From positions 682,001 through 746,000 of the forward strand of contig OY811992.1 of assembly GCA_963681505.1 (NCBI GenBank): a stretch of 64,000 nt of DNA. The letters are read 5' to 3'. This stretch comes from Eunapius fragilis. Its lineage: Eukaryota > Porifera > Demospongiae > Spongillida > Spongillidae. Positions 36,071 through 49,035 of this stretch are shown here, piece after piece. Below the pieces are notes generated by a model. It was given only the letters and a program-made list of their open reading frames with translations. It was not told where the DNA came from and did no database searches. Position numbers and translations under genes: made by a program. The stretch's first letter is position 1. The number at the start of each line of letters is the position of its first letter.

Positions 36071-38009
36071 GAAAGTGGATTAATGTGTATAACTGGTTAC
36101 CACAAGAAAAACCATCTTATAATATTACGAGGCTTTGTTGTATTCCATTTAAATAGTTGCTGTTGACATTACAAGACTGGCAAATTGTATGTAACCTTTC
36201 AACTCATTTGGCCAATTGAAGTGTAGCATGGAGTTTAATTTCATCTGGTCTTTTTTCATTTTGCTCTGAAAATTAAGCCATTACAGTCTCTCCTTTGTGA
36301 GAAAAGACCAGTACCAATGACTGATTCTACCAGAGAAAAAAAAGCAATTATGATGAGTGTATATAAATAGCAGATTGTGATCAGGTGAGCAATAAGGTCT
36401 GAGTGATGCTGAGAGCAAAAGAAGCAACCTTAATGAATGCTAAGCTGAGCTATGTATTGCAATGAATTAAAAGAGTGTTGAGTACAGGCATTTATGTGAT
36501 GAACTGAAAGAGTGCTGAGCTGAGTGCCAAGCAAAGCTGAAGAATGAAATTGAGCATTAATGAGTCAATTGAAAACAGCAAGGTTAGTAAAAGCCAATGC
36601 GCTGCTGTGGTGAGATCAATGATTTAATCAGGATGATATCCTATCCTAGTCTATTGTACTTGGAGTGAAGATGAATTTAAAAAGATATTGCATGTCCAAT
36701 CAACAGTGAATCAAGGAGGGCATAGAGTTATAAGTTATGAAGAGGTACGAGAGCTGCACTTTTATTTCGATTGAAAAATGCCCTCCAGATGTTTGTCCTT
36801 GTAGGATCAGAGTTAGTATGACAACACAACATTAAGCGGTGAATGATTATCAGGTGTAGTTATTAAATGCTGCCTTAATCCCTGCAAAATATCAGTGGAG
36901 CACCTTTTGTGCAGTGGTTTTAAACGGCAAAGAGGCAAGCAAAAGCAATCATATAGTGTTATTAGTACAACACAAATGATACAGCAGTGTGTTAAAGGAC
37001 CTACATTGTTAGGCCATTTAGTAAACAGCGCTGAACAAGCAAAACTAGCAAATAGAAACGTATGATGGATGAAGCCTGTGAACTATTCTGTTGTGTTAAG
37101 AAGGTTTGAGAGGGAGGGGCAGGGATACAAAGGAAGATGGATAGAGCCTGTAAAGAGGGAGTGGTAGGGATACAAAGGAAGATGCATGTATTCTGTTGCA
37201 TTAAGGTTTTGAGAGGGAGGGACAGGAATACAAAGCAAGATATCAATCATCACATTTACAGAAGGCTGAATATGATCTCATGGAGGAACAGCAAATGATA
37301 TGACTCTCCTGTCAGAGGTTGTTTTGTTTTTTGTCAGAACTATGAAAGTTAATTTGGTTTCATCAGCTTTTGTGCAGGCTGCTGTTAAAATCATCTGGTA
37401 GACATATAATCTATTAGTATGTCTGTAAGAGTGTAGCATGTTGTGAACTTTCTCTTGAGGTAAAGGATATGCAGTTTCATAAACATCTGACTAATATCTA
37501 CAGATGCCACTTGATACTTAGGATATTTTTAAAACATATACCTAGTCATCTAATGTCTATAAAGAAACTTGCATGAGTATTTTTCAATATTCCTAATCAT
37601 ATCTCTTGTTTGACGTCACCAAATACCGCTTGCTACCTACTAAAAGATTCCAGGCAGCATTACAGAAATTTTGGCTGCCACCTCTTGTCAGTACCTCCAA
37701 AGGCAGCCAATGAAATAGCTGAATTCATTGAAACTGGGTAAGTTACATAATGGCTGACCATATCTAAACCTTCAGACTGCCACCAGTATATCTGGACCTG
37801 CCAAGTGACTGTCTGGTAGTCCAATATCACCCTGCTTTATTACTTCTAGCAATCTCCTGCTAGAAATAATGTTGGATTTGGATATTCCGTTAGACTTCTT
37901 AAACAGGAAATAGCTGTGAACACCCCCAGGGTCTCAACGGGATCAGTTGATATTGGCAACAGGAGATTGAATACCCATCCTAGCCCATCCTGGACATGTT
38001 AAAACAGTG

Positions 38010-38520
38010 GTGGCAGTTGGGGGCTTGGTGAAAATGCATAAGTCAAGGATCTCATTACCACCTGGAATTCTGGGCACAGACTTCTTTAAAGAACACGGAC
38101 TACTCTCCTTGGTTTCACTATTACTCCAGTGTAGTTATGGCTCCTTGTATGGGATGATGTGGCATCCTTTGAAGCATTACACCATGCGTGGATTATCACA
38201 AGTTGACCACCAGGATGCATATTCACTCTAACTGATTGGGGAAACCCAAGGTAGGTTGATGAAGCTACAATATCCACCAAGCTGGACCTACAAAGTATTG
38301 GGGTTCATCTAACCCCATTCTTTTTTTGTGTTTGTGGTTGAAGATAGCAGGAATCACATTGTGAGGGAGTTCCAAGGTGACATACCTAGGTGTGTCTATA
38401 CAGCAATAGGCTTTGCCTCCAGATGAAGCAAAAGTGAAAGCAGTTGTGGAATGGCCAACACCTGGTGGTTTTCGTAGGCCTACTGGAAGTTCATTTGTCA
38501 TTTAGCTGCTTGATTGATAC
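38010..38520 (+). pseudogene. Ty3/gypsy protease-reverse transcriptase fragment
   Basis: The stretch SRISLPPGILGTDFFKEHGLL near 38043-38105 matches the C-terminal part of a retroviral-type aspartic protease (I-L-G-x-D-F-L). It is followed after frameshifts by RT pieces: VDHQDAYSL near 38200 and AKVKAVVEWPTPGGF near 38425-38465 (the linker before the RNase H domain). Stops and shifts interrupt it throughout. The order protease, RT, RNase H (39530 onward) is that of Ty3/gypsy pol. Confidence 0.65.
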
Positions 38521-39529
38521 TAAAGGACAACTTGTATTATTGGACTACCATCAGGTTTTTAAGTCTTCAAGTGATGGCAGGCTGGATCCAACCCTGCAGA
38601 TGCATCTGCAGTGATGGGTGTATTTCACTTTAGTAGTCGGTGTCCATGGTGAGTATTGTCCTGTTACAACCATCATGTGAAGTGTGATTCTATTCAGTAG
38701 TGACAAGTGTGATTCTGTAGAGCAATGTGATTTGCTTTATATTTTGTGGCATTCAAAAGAATAGGTAAAAAAGGCAATGAGAACTGCTGTGATGAGATCG
38801 ATCAGAAGATGTATTGGAGTCGATAGTATTGGAATGGTGATGGATGTTTTAATCAATGGTTGTTCACAAGCATGGGATAAACAAAAAGCTTTTTTTTTTA
38901 AGTTGAGGTATGGAGTTGTGAAGCAGATAAAAAAACTGCATATGCCAGCACCTTTTCATTCAAGCGAAATGCCCACAGGTTTATCCTTATTGGATAAGTT
39001 ATTATGGTATGCAACTAATGTTTATCTGAAGTAGTTATTAATGCTGCTCAAGCCTTGTTAAACTTTACTTACAAAGAAGTAGTTACAATAAATTGTGTGG
39101 AGCATTGGAAGCACCACCTTGCATCCAATAATGTCACTACGTAGTTTGTGTGAAATTGTGTGGAGTATTGGAAGTGCCATCTTGCATCCAAAGGTCCAGT
39201 AAGTATTTTTATGCAGTGGTTTTAAAATGCTGTCCACACAACTTCAAAATTGATATACTGTTTTAAGCTGCTCTTGAGGTTGGTTGTAGAGGGACAAGAG
39301 TCAGGGCCAATCCTAGAAAGCACTACTGGCCAAGTGAGAAATGGGCACGCTCAGTCGGAGAAAGGTGAAGTAGCTGCAGTGGGGGCATTCCCAGTGCTCA
39401 AGATGAAGTAGATGTGAGAGAGCGTTCCTCCAATGAAGTGCACCACTGGCTGACCATAAAACAACAGCCCAATTGCCTGGTGTTGAATGCCAAAGTCATA
39501 TGTGGCTTTAAAGCAGCACCTGTGAACAA

Positions 39530-39930
39530 GTCCCATAATGAAGTGTCCAAACTTCGAGCATCCCTTTGCACTTAAGACGGATGCATCAGATTGGGGAGTT
39601 GGAGCTGGGCTGTCTTACTGAAAACGAGTGTTCATCCAGTGGCCTACTTTAGCAAGAAGCTACTACCATGGGAAAGGTGGTAATCCACCATTGAGAAGGA
39701 GTGCATGGCAATTGACCCATGCCTTCCGGATATGCCTCCTATGGATATCCTTCACAGTATGGACTGACCATCACACCTTGGAGTGGCTCGACTGCCTGAA
39801 TGGAGGACAATACAAAACACATCAGGTGAAGTCTGGGTCTGCAGCTGTATCCTTTCAAAATGAAGTAAAGGCTCAACTGCAATGCAGATGCCTTATCAGG
39901 ATAAGCCAGCTCGGGTCTTCCATATGTAAA
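39530..39930 (+). pseudogene. Ty3/gypsy RNase H fragment 1
   Basis: Three frames together show the RNase H domain of a Ty3/gypsy pol: a DASDWGVGA-like region near 39580, VAYFSKKLLPWE near 39640-39680, a degenerate EKECMAI near 39695, and the open stretch ISFTVWTDHHTLEWLDCL near 39745-39800 (the conserved TDHxxLxWL motif). It is frameshifted at least twice. Confidence 0.7.
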
Positions 39931-40399
39931 TTACATCATCATAAACTGCTCTTGACAGGACGCTACAGGAGAACCAATACAGTAATCTGTTCTCATGTAC
40001 CCCCTAATGGAAACCACCTATAAGAGCTATTGCTGGATTTTTAATAGTCTATGCATGTTAAAGAGTATTTTAACATCCATTTGGTGGTACATAGTATTGT
40101 GCGCATACCATCAAGCAGGTTATATATATTGCACAAGCCCTGTCTTTTGTCAAACCCCAGACATTTACAAATGGCAAGAGGTAAGGAGAGGCAATTTGCA
40201 GCCAATGCATCAGGCTTATCACTGTAATACCAATCAGTGTTACTAGTGTAACACATATGGTTCAGCAGGATTTATGGAAACTGCTTCGGTCCTACTAAGA
40301 AAAGTGATGGTGGAGATGGATATGAAATATTCCGCTGGAGTGTGAGGAGACAGAGATGCAAGGGAATATATGAAACCTCTGTCGGATGGTTTATTTTTT

Positions 40400-40760
40400 G
40401 TCTGTCACCGAATACTTGTACCCTCTACTGATGTAACCTAATACTTGTACCCTCTACAGATGTCACCTAATACTTGTACCCTCTACATGTCAGCTAATAT
40501 TTGTACCCTCTACAGATGTCACCTAATACTTGTACCCTGTACATGTCACCTAATACTTGTACCTCTACAGATGTCACCTAATACTTGTACGTTCTACAGA
40601 TGTCACCTAATACCTTAACCTCTACAGATGCCACCTACACTGTAATACTTGTTGTACCCTCTACAGATGTCACCTAATACTTGTAACATCTGCAGATGTC
40701 AGTAACCTCTACAGATGCCACTAAATACTAAGACCTGTACGTCTCCAATGCATCACCTAA
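40400..40760. repeat. 29-bp minisatellite block 3
   Basis: About eleven units of the CTCTACAGATGTCACCTAAT family, the longest block in the cluster. A TACATGTC variant lacking the AGA occurs in some units. Confidence 0.9.
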
Positions 40761-41094
40761 GTAGATCTGATGTCTAAAGAGATGATTGCATGAGTACTTC
40801 ACAAAATTCCTAACCTTGACATCCCCTAATATTGCTACCTACTAAAATATTGCATTTCAGACAGCATTATTGTCCAGAAATATTTGGCTGCCGCTCCTGT
40901 CAGTACCTCCATGTGAAGCAAAAGGTCAGAAGATGCATTCACAGGAACTAAATAAGTAAAGTAATGGCAGAACAGATCTAATCCTAATCCTTCAGACTGT
41001 TGCCAGTACATACAGTACTATCATCCTTCTACATCTGGACCTGCTGATTGACTGTCTGATAGATATTTCAACATTCCGTGCTTTATTAACTGCA

Positions 41095-41870
41095 TGGAAC
41101 TGCTGTATATGATGTAGCTGCATACTGTAGATGATGTCGCCGCATACTGTATATGATGTAGCTGCATATGTAGCCGAATACTGTATATGATGTAGCCACA
41201 TACAGTATATGGTGTAGTCGCATACTGTATATGGTGTAGCCACAGTAGCTGCATACTGTATATGATGTAGCCGCATACTGTATATGATGTAGCTGCATAC
41301 TGTAGCTGCATACTGTATCTGATGTAGCTGCATACTGTAGCTGCATACTGTATCTGATGTAGCTGCATACTGTATATGGTGTAGTTGCATACTGTATATG
41401 ATGTAGCTGCATATGTATATAATGTAGCCACATACTGTATATGGTGTAGTCGCATACTGTATATGGTGTAGCCACAGTAGCTGCATACTGTATATGATGT
41501 AGCCGCATATTGTAAATGATGTAGCTGCATACTGTAGCTGCATACTGTATATGATGTAGCTGCATACTGTATATGGTGTAGTTGCATACTAGCCACATAC
41601 TGTATATGGTGTAGCTGCACACTGTATATGATGTAGCTGCATACTGTATATGATGTAGTCGCATACTGTATATAATGTAGCCACATAATACTGTATATGG
41701 TGTAGTCGCATACAGTACATGGTGTAGCCACAGTAGCTGCATACTGTATATGATGTAGCCGCATACTGTATATGATGTAGCTGCATACTGTATATGATGT
41801 AGCTGCATACTGTATATGATGTAGCTGCAACTGTATACGGTGTAGCCACATAGTATAGATATGATGTCAT
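41095..41870. repeat. 22-bp minisatellite array, copy 2
   Basis: Same 22-bp unit as the array at 32225-33175 (TGTAGCTGCATACTGTATAT plus GA or GG), about 34 units. Here it is organised into larger duplications: the order around CCACAGTAGCTGCATACTG appears near 41230, 41470 and 41730, suggesting a roughly 250-bp higher-order repeat. Confidence 0.93.
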
Positions 41871-42149
41871 ACTGTAGATGATGTAGGTACAAGTGTAGTC
41901 GACAGGAGAATAGAAGACAATGCACTGTAGTGGTGAGATCCACGATGACATTTTAATTGGGATAAGAAAGTAGTCCATTGTATTTGGAGATGTCACCTAA
42001 ACTTGTACCTTCGACAGATGTCACTAATACTTGTACCCTCCCTCTACAGATGTCCAGTTTGTCACATTGGTAGCATATCAGAGTGCCAAACCCTTTCTCT
42101 TAAGGGGAGACTGCTGATCGTTTGCATATGCAGTGTGGCAAATGAAAGT

Positions 42150-42600
42150 GAAAGCAGTCAAACTGCCAACCCTGCTTGAAGGGGAAGTACTTGTAGCTTG
42201 GTAAGGATGAAAAAAGGACTGCACAACTGTTGATGGCGATTGGTTTAACCATTTTAGACACTTCGCATAAGCTGCTACCAGGGGAATCAGTGTCTCTGTT
42301 CAGTCAGGAACTCAAGAAGTTATTAGATCATGTGATGCATGAGATGTCAGAAAGATGGGACAATAGGATGCTGAATACTGATGACAGGCTGTTATCAGAT
42401 GCTACGATTGGACAAACTGATCAACATTCTGAATACAGCCAAGTTCATATCTGTACATGATCTATCACGGGAATACTGGCAGGTTCCATCATGTTCCCAT
42501 GGTAGCAGAGGCAACAAGGAAAACAGTGTGACACCCTTTGGTCAGTCCAAATTCAACATAATGTAGTTTGGACACCAGGGTGCTACCTTCCAACGTGTAA
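42150..42600 (+). pseudogene. Ty3/gypsy gag joined to RT fragment (internal deletion)
   Basis: A gag piece (AIGLTILDTSHKLLPGESVS then LFSQELKKLLDHVMHEM, 42233-42345) is followed within 40 bases by an RT piece (DKLINILNTAKFISVHDLS and REYWQVP, then VTPFGQSKFNIM, 42395-42565). In an intact element these lie more than a kilobase apart, so most of gag, nucleocapsid and protease is deleted. Frameshifts continue afterwards. Confidence 0.7.
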
Positions 42601-42699
42601 CAAGGGCTGAAGGAATGCTCACCAGTTTAAACGATAAGGTTGTCCATTGAGAGCAAGCACATACCAGTTCTAGCAGCAGTACTCAGGGGACCAGGCCAC

Positions 42700-43225
42700 G
42701 ATCAAACTTAGAATGGGCCAAGTGACTACAGTGGAGGCATTCCCATTGCTCAAGATGAAGAATAATGTTCCTATGTCTTACCACAAGTTCATCCTGAAGT
42801 ATGCAACCCTTGCAACAAAAAGCAACAACCCAATTGCCTGGTTTTGAATGCCAAGTGTATAGAGGTAAGTTGAGGCATTAAAGTGGCAGCTGTGAACTGA
42901 ATTGTCCAAACTTCAAGCATCCCTTGTAATCAAGATGGATGGGGAGTTGGAGTTGGGCTGTCATACTGACAACGAGCACCCAGTGGCCTACTTCAGCAAG
43001 ATGCTATTACCATGGTATAAGTGGTATACTCCACCACTGAGAAGGAATGCCTGCCAATCAAGCTAACCTTCCAGGTATACTAAATAGGGATATCCTTCAC
43101 AGTACAGACCAATTATCACACCCTGGAGTGGCTTGATGGCTTGAAGGAGGACAACGCAAGACTCACAAGGAGAAGTCTGGTCTGCAGCTGTATAACTAGG
43201 GCAAAGTGAAGTGAAGGCTCAACTG
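42700..43225 (+). pseudogene. Ty3/gypsy RNase H fragment 2
   Basis: A second copy of the RNase H region: remnants of the PVAYFSKM and YSTTEKECLPIKLTFQVY pattern near 42975-43080, and HTLEWLDGL near 43115-43145. It is interrupted by several stops and shifts, and is closely related to the copies at 39530 and 47630. Confidence 0.6.
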
Positions 43226-43529
43226 CAAAGGTGCTGAGAAATAGGAAGATATTGTTCGAAATATTTCGTTGGAGTGGAGAAGACAGAAATACAAGGGAAG
43301 ATATGAAAGACTATACATACAGAAGGCAGAATATAATCTCAATGAATAACAGCAATTTATATAACTGTCCAAATAAACCTCTTGTCAGGAGTCTATGGTT
43401 TCACCGCTTGGTATGTCAGGAGGTATGGGTGTATATGTTTTCTTGAGGACATTTTCAAGTGATATAATCTTCAATGAAGCAAAATGTATACATAAAGCCA
43501 TACTAAATAAATATTTATTTTCATTACTC

Positions 43530-43790
43530 CCTACAGATGTCACCTAAAGTACCCTCTAGATGGTCACCTAATACTTGTACCCTCTACAGATGTGTTCCGT
43601 AATACTTGTAACCTCTACAGATGTCACCTAGTACTTGTATGTCACCTAGTACTTGTACCCTCACAGATGTCACCTAGTACTTGTATCCTACAGCTGTGAC
43701 CTAACCTCTACAGATGCTAACTAACACTTATAACCTCTACAGTTGTCGCCTACAGATGAAACCTAACCTCTATAGAGCATATCACTAGTA
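43530..43790. repeat. 29-bp minisatellite block 4
   Basis: About eight diverged units of the CTCTACAGATGTCACCTAAT family with CCTAGTACTTGTA variants. Confidence 0.85.
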
Positions 43791-44329
43791 CATCTAGATT
43801 GCATGAGTATTTTCAGTACTCCTAAACACACCACTTGTTTGACATCACCTAGCACCGCTCGCTACCTACTAAACGATTTCTTCCAGACAGCATTATAGAA
43901 ATGTTTGGCTGTTATCTCTTGTCAGTATCTCCACCACATGTAGCAAAAAAGCAGACATGATGCAGTAGAGAATTCACAGGAATTGCTGCTTCCTTGGATG
44001 GGCATCGCCATAATGAACTTTTATGCCCAACAAGATGCATCTGTCTTTGCAGTGACTGCATGATTCCATTTATGGGTTGATGGGGTATACACATTACTTT
44101 TTTTTCCTAGTAATGGTGTGATTCCATTTAACAGGTAGATGTGGTAGTCATCGAGGACACCACAAGTGTGAACATAATCAATGAATTGTTATTAAATGTC
44201 CAACTCTCACCCTTTTGTTAGCACAGAATGGCTGTATCAAGCGATGCAATTAGAATGCCAAAACCCATCTCTTCTGGGGAGACTGTGAGTGGTTTCAGCA
44301 TTTGACATATGCAGCGTGGCAAATGATGA

Positions 44330-44760
44330 GGTGAAAGCAGTCAAACTGCCAACTTCACTTGAAGGGGAAGTGCTTGCAGCTTGGTGAAGATGAAAATAAG
44401 GACTACATGACCATTATGCTGATTGGTTTAAACATTTTAGACACTTTGCATAAGCTGCTACTACCAGGTGAATCAGTGACCCTCAGGAGCTCAAAAGTTA
44501 TTGGATCATGTGATGCCTGAGATGTACCATTAGCTTTCGTTTTTCGTTTCACTTCTTAAGCATGATGATGTTCGTTGTATCAAGGTTCTCACTACACCTG
44601 GAATCACTCAAGGTTCTCACTAGACCTGGAATTCTTTCCTTAAAGAACATGGACTACACCTTGGTTTCACTACTACTCCAGTTACTGTACCGAAAGTAGA
44701 ACAGGTAAATGTGTACTGCTGCCAGCAGACCAGGCACCGCAGGAGTCAACAGTGTTAAAG
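44330..44760 (+). pseudogene. Ty3/gypsy gag and protease fragment
   Basis: KAVKLPTSLEGEVLAAW near 44334-44385 is gag. It is followed by a degraded capsid region to 44520 and by protease-end remnants near 44590-44700 (DLEFFP...RTWTTPWFHYYSS, in the place of GTDFLKEHGL...). It is out of frame in several places. Confidence 0.55.
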
Positions 44761-44793
44761 CCACTGACCTGCCAAGTCTCACACTAGTGTCAT

Positions 44794-44907
44794 ACAATTT
44801 CATGTACACTGAAAGACAAATTTACAAGAAGATGGCCAATGGCTCTTCTGACAATTTCATGTACACTGAAAGACAAATTTACAAGAAGATGGCCAATGGC
44901 TCTTCTG
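44794..44907. repeat. 57-bp perfect tandem duplication
   Basis: A 57-base segment starting ACAATTTCATGTACACTGAA occurs twice in direct succession (44794-44850 and 44851-44907). It lies in an open frame (44709-44948 plus, 79 residues), where it duplicates a 19-residue piece NFMYTERQIYKKMANGSSD. The following 44950-45170 contains KAECSVC and a Lys/Arg-rich stretch that could be a decayed zinc-finger exon of a different transposon. The product is not recognised. Confidence 0.75.
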
Positions 44908-45904
44908 ATGTGGATAATGATCCTGTGGCACATTGCTCTGCTACATAAGGAAATGGCAGAAAGCGCCTGGTCATCAAAATACCCTTGCATTACAAACACA
45001 TCTGAGCCCAAGGCCGAGTGCAGTGTCTGCTCCTGGGCATTAATCTTTGAGCATGAAAGGTAGAAGAGACCTGTGTGGATCTGACCATATAAAATGTGCC
45101 GAGGATTTGAAAATGGTCCACAAAATTGATGAAATGTTTAAACGTGAAGCAAGCAGGTAGATACAATTAAATTATTTAATGCTTTTAAAATACGATTTTG
45201 AAAATTATTAACAGGAGCCTGTTTATTGCATTTCTTCTTATTAACATTAAGCATGCTATTTTCCATTTCAGTTCATAAATGCTGAGGTTCTTTTCACTGG
45301 ATTTAAGGTCACTTTGAGACCACGATGATGGACTCGTCTGGTCGGACGTAACTAGCAGGGAAGTGCGGAAAGGTTACGGTAAGTCTCCCCCTCCATCTGC
45401 TTGAAGATTAGACTAGCGTCAATGAGGCTCTGGAATTTTATTTCATGAAAAGAGTATTCATCTGTGCAGGGGAAGACCTTCACCCTTGCACAATTTTTTG
45501 TGCATGGAATGTGAGATTTGCTCTTCTTATGCTTAACTCTGCAAGTGTTGCATTATTGTTGTATTGATCATTAGTGCTGCATGTCTTTGTTCAGTACTCC
45601 GTCTGCATTACAGTGCACTTTGGAACAAACAGAGCAACTGAAAACATTCTGGAAAGCAGTATATCAAGAAGTGTAGTGTTGCAGTTATTGAGGTTGACAA
45701 CCTTTACACAATGGTTGAGTATAGTGCTATTTCAATTTTTGGGGAACCTGAGTTACCCACAGTACCTAGACCTTGATTTGCTGCATTACCAGGATTTTTT
45801 AATCCCACTACTGATTGCTTTGCACCAAATCCAGCCCACCTATTTTTTGGCTTGAAAAGGTATTTAAAATGTAGACAGTAGCAGTCCCTGGTTAGTATAG
45901 GTGA

Positions 45905-46400
45905 GGATGAGCTCAGGGGAGTTAAGGTTCTGTATGGATTATCGAAAGTTGACCATCAAGGATGCATATCCACTCCCACTGATTGAGGAAGTCCAAGCTA
46001 GGTTGGTGTTGGTATCCACCAAGATGGTTCTAACAAAGTAGGGTATTGGCAGCTTCCTACACTTATCCTCTATTTTTTCATAGTTGAAGACAGCAGGACT
46101 TACATTGTGCAGGAGCAAGTGCCAAATAGGAATGTCAAAAGTCTTTTCACCAACTTTTTTTACCTCCAGAGGAAGCAAACACGTGAAGGCAGTTGTGGAA
46201 TGGCCAACACCCAGTAGTTTCCTTAGGTGCTGTTCCTCTGCAAAGATTGATACTAAAGGACAACTCATTTTGTTGGACCACCAACTAATATTACGATACA
46301 GCTTTTTCATCCTTTCAAATGATAGCAGACTGGATCCAAGCCTGCCGATGCATTTATAATGATGTGTGTAATTCTCTTCAGTGGCCTGTGTCCTTGGTGA
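45905..46400 (+). pseudogene. Ty3/gypsy RT fragment with downstream linker
   Basis: ELRFCMDYRKLTIKDAYPLP-like sequence near 45912-45985 matches the RT fingers motif (DYRxLNxxTxxDxYPLP). Further on, KTAGLTLCRSKCQIGMSKV (46084-46143) and KAVVEWPTPSSFLR (46185-46230) match the region between the RT thumb and RNase H. The catalytic YxDD segment is missing between them. Confidence 0.7.
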
Positions 46401-47099
46401 GGATTGTCTCATTACAACCATCATGTGAAGTGTGACTTTATTCTGTAGTGACAGTGTGGATCAGAAGCTAGTCAATTGTATTGGAGTTTATTCTGTAGTA
46501 ACAGTGTGGATTTGCTTTAGATTTTGTGGCACTCAAAACAAAAAGGTATGATATTCAGGCAATAAGAACTGTCGTGGTGAGATCCAGGATGTAATTTTAA
46601 TCAGGATTAGATGCTAGTCAATTGTATTGTAGCGATGATGAATGTCAAAGTGCACGTTTAACCGGTTTGTCTTTATTGGATCAGAGTTAGTATGGTATGT
46701 AAATAAATCAGAGCATATTAAGGTGAATAGTTATCTGATAAGTTATTAATGCTGCTCAAGCCTTGTTAAATGTGAATTATAAAGGACGTATAATGCCAAT
46801 AAGTAGTTTGTGTGGGGTAATGAAAGCACCACCTTGTATCCAATGGACAAGTGAAGTATTTCTATGCAATGGTTTAAAATGATGCAAGGGTCTGGGAACC
46901 ATTCCACATAACCACTACATCATCAATTATTACTTGAACATTGATATACTATTTTAAGCTGCTCTTGACTAACCATATAACAGGGACACAGTGAAAAGAG
47001 CACTCAACGAGACAGTGGAAGACTGGGTTGCCACGACATCAAATGGTGAATGGGTAGCCCCCATAGTCCAGAAAGATGGCACAACAGGAGGCTGAATGT

Positions 47100-47330
47100 T
47101 GACGGCAGGCTGTTGTAAGATGCTACGATTGATTGGACAAACTGATCAACAGTCTGAATACAGCCAAGCTCATATCTACATAGGATCTATACAGGCAGGT
47201 TCCCATGGTAACAGAGGCAACAAAGAAAACAGTGTTTGTGACACCCTTTGGCCCATCTGAATTCAAAGTGATGCAGTTTGGACTGCAGGGTGCTATGAAG
47301 GACATGTAACAAAGGCTGAAGGAATGGTCA
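47100..47330 (+). pseudogene. Ty3/gypsy RT palm fragment
   Basis: Pieces of the RT palm: INSLNTAKLIST near 47145-47185, QVPMVTEATKKTVFVTPFGP near 47196-47255 and KVMQFGLQGA near 47263-47295 (the conserved F-x-V-M-P-F-G-L-x-x-A-P pattern, with Gln in place of Pro). No YxDD follows within the fragment. Confidence 0.7.
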
Positions 47331-47629
47331 CTGGCATTAGACAATAAGCCCATATCAGTTCTAGCAGTCATACTCATAAGGTTTCAGGGATTAGGTCACG
47401 GCCAAACCTAGAATGCACTACTTGGGCCAAGTGATAAATGGGGAAAGGCGAAGTAGCTACAGTGGAGGCATTCCCATTGCTCAAGATGAAGAATATGAGT
47501 ATGTTCCTATGTCTTACCACAAGTTCATCCTGAAGTATGCAACCCTTGCAACAAAAAGCAACAACCCAATTGTCTGGTTTTGAATACCAAGTGTGTAGAG
47601 GCATTTGCGGCATTAAAGCAGCACCTGTG

Positions 47630-48050
47630 AACAAGTCCCATACTGAAGTGCTCGAATTTCGAGTGCCCCTTTGTATTTCAGATGGATGCATCAGATTTTG
47701 GGGGGCGGGGGAGCTGCTATTGAAATCGAGCATCCAGTGGTCTATTTCAGGAAGAGGGAAAGGCGGTACTCCATCACTGAGAACGAGTGCCTGGCAATCA
47801 AACTAGCCACCCATACCTTCCAGGTATACCCTCCTAAGATATCCTTTGCAGTACAGATCGAATATCACATCCTCAATCGCCTGATGGGAGGACAACGCAA
47901 GACTCACAAGGTGGAGTCTGTGTCTGCAGCTGTATCAGTTCAAAGTGAAGTGAAATCTCAACCGCAATGTTGGTGGAAGAAGTTAGGAGTGTATGGGTCT
48001 GGGAACCCTTCAAAAGAACAATGTCATCAATTATTGCATGAACATTGATA
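47630..48050 (+). pseudogene. Ty3/gypsy RNase H fragment 3 (longest open piece)
   Basis: The open frame 47671-48048 (125 residues) contains VVYFRKRERRYSITENECLA, then IKLATHTFQVYPP, and a degenerate EYHILNRLMGGQRKTHKV in the place of TDHxxLxWL. This is the best-preserved RNase H piece of the cluster, but it starts mid-domain and lacks the catalytic Asp region before VVYF, which is present in another frame (QMDASDF near 47680). Confidence 0.7.
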
Positions 48051-48639
48051 AAAGCTGCTTTTGGCGGGACACTACAGGAGGACCAAAAGAGTGATCTGTT
48101 CTCATGTACCCCCCACGGAAAACCACCTAGAAAAGCTATTGGTGGATTTTCTATAGTGTAGTCATGTTATAGAGGCATTTGGGAGTATCATGCACGTTAT
48201 AAATCCTCAGTTAGGGATATTGCTGCATTTTGTACAAGTCCTCAGAGACTTTTACAAATGGCAAGTGGCAAGGACAGGAAATTTGCAGCCATTATCACTG
48301 TAATACCACAGCATTTCAAACAAGTGTAACACAAATGATTCAGCACGATTGATGAACCTACTTCGACTCCACTAAGAACAACAGTGCTGATAGTTAGGAA
48401 GATATGGTGAAGATGATGTTTGTAATATTTCGTTGGAGTGGAGAAGACAGAAATACAAGGGAAGACCACATAAATGCAAAAGGCAGAATATGATCTCAAT
48501 TAAGAACAGCAATTTATATGACTGTCCAAATAAACCTCTCGTCAGGAGGTTTTTTTATTTTGCGTAACTATGGTTTCACCAACTCTTGTCAGGCTGCTGG
48601 CATAGATCATTTTCACAGCATATCAGGCATGTAAGAGTA

Positions 48640-49035
48640 GAATACTTGTAACCTCCACAGATGTCACCTAACCTCAACAGATACCACCTAATACTTGTAA
48701 CCTCTACAGATGTCTACAGATACCACCTAATACTTGTAACCTCCACAGATGTCACCTAACCTCAACAGATACCACCTAATACTTGTAACCTCCACAGATG
48801 TCACCTAACCTCAACAGATACCACCTAATACTTGTAACCTCCACAGATGTCACCTAACCTCAACAGATACTACCTAATACTTGTAATGTCTACAGATGTC
48901 ACCTAACACCTAACCTCTACAGATACCACCTAATACTTGTAACCTCTACAGATACCACCTCTTTAACATATGTCATGTAGTATACTAGTACCCTGTAACC
49001 TAACCTTAATAAATGCCACTGAAGACTTAAACCTA
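48640..49035. repeat. 29-bp minisatellite block 5
   Basis: About twelve units alternating CTCCACAGATGTCACCTAAC and CTCAACAGATACCACCTAAT, a dimeric form of the family, with CTTGTAAC in place of CTTGTACC. Confidence 0.9.
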
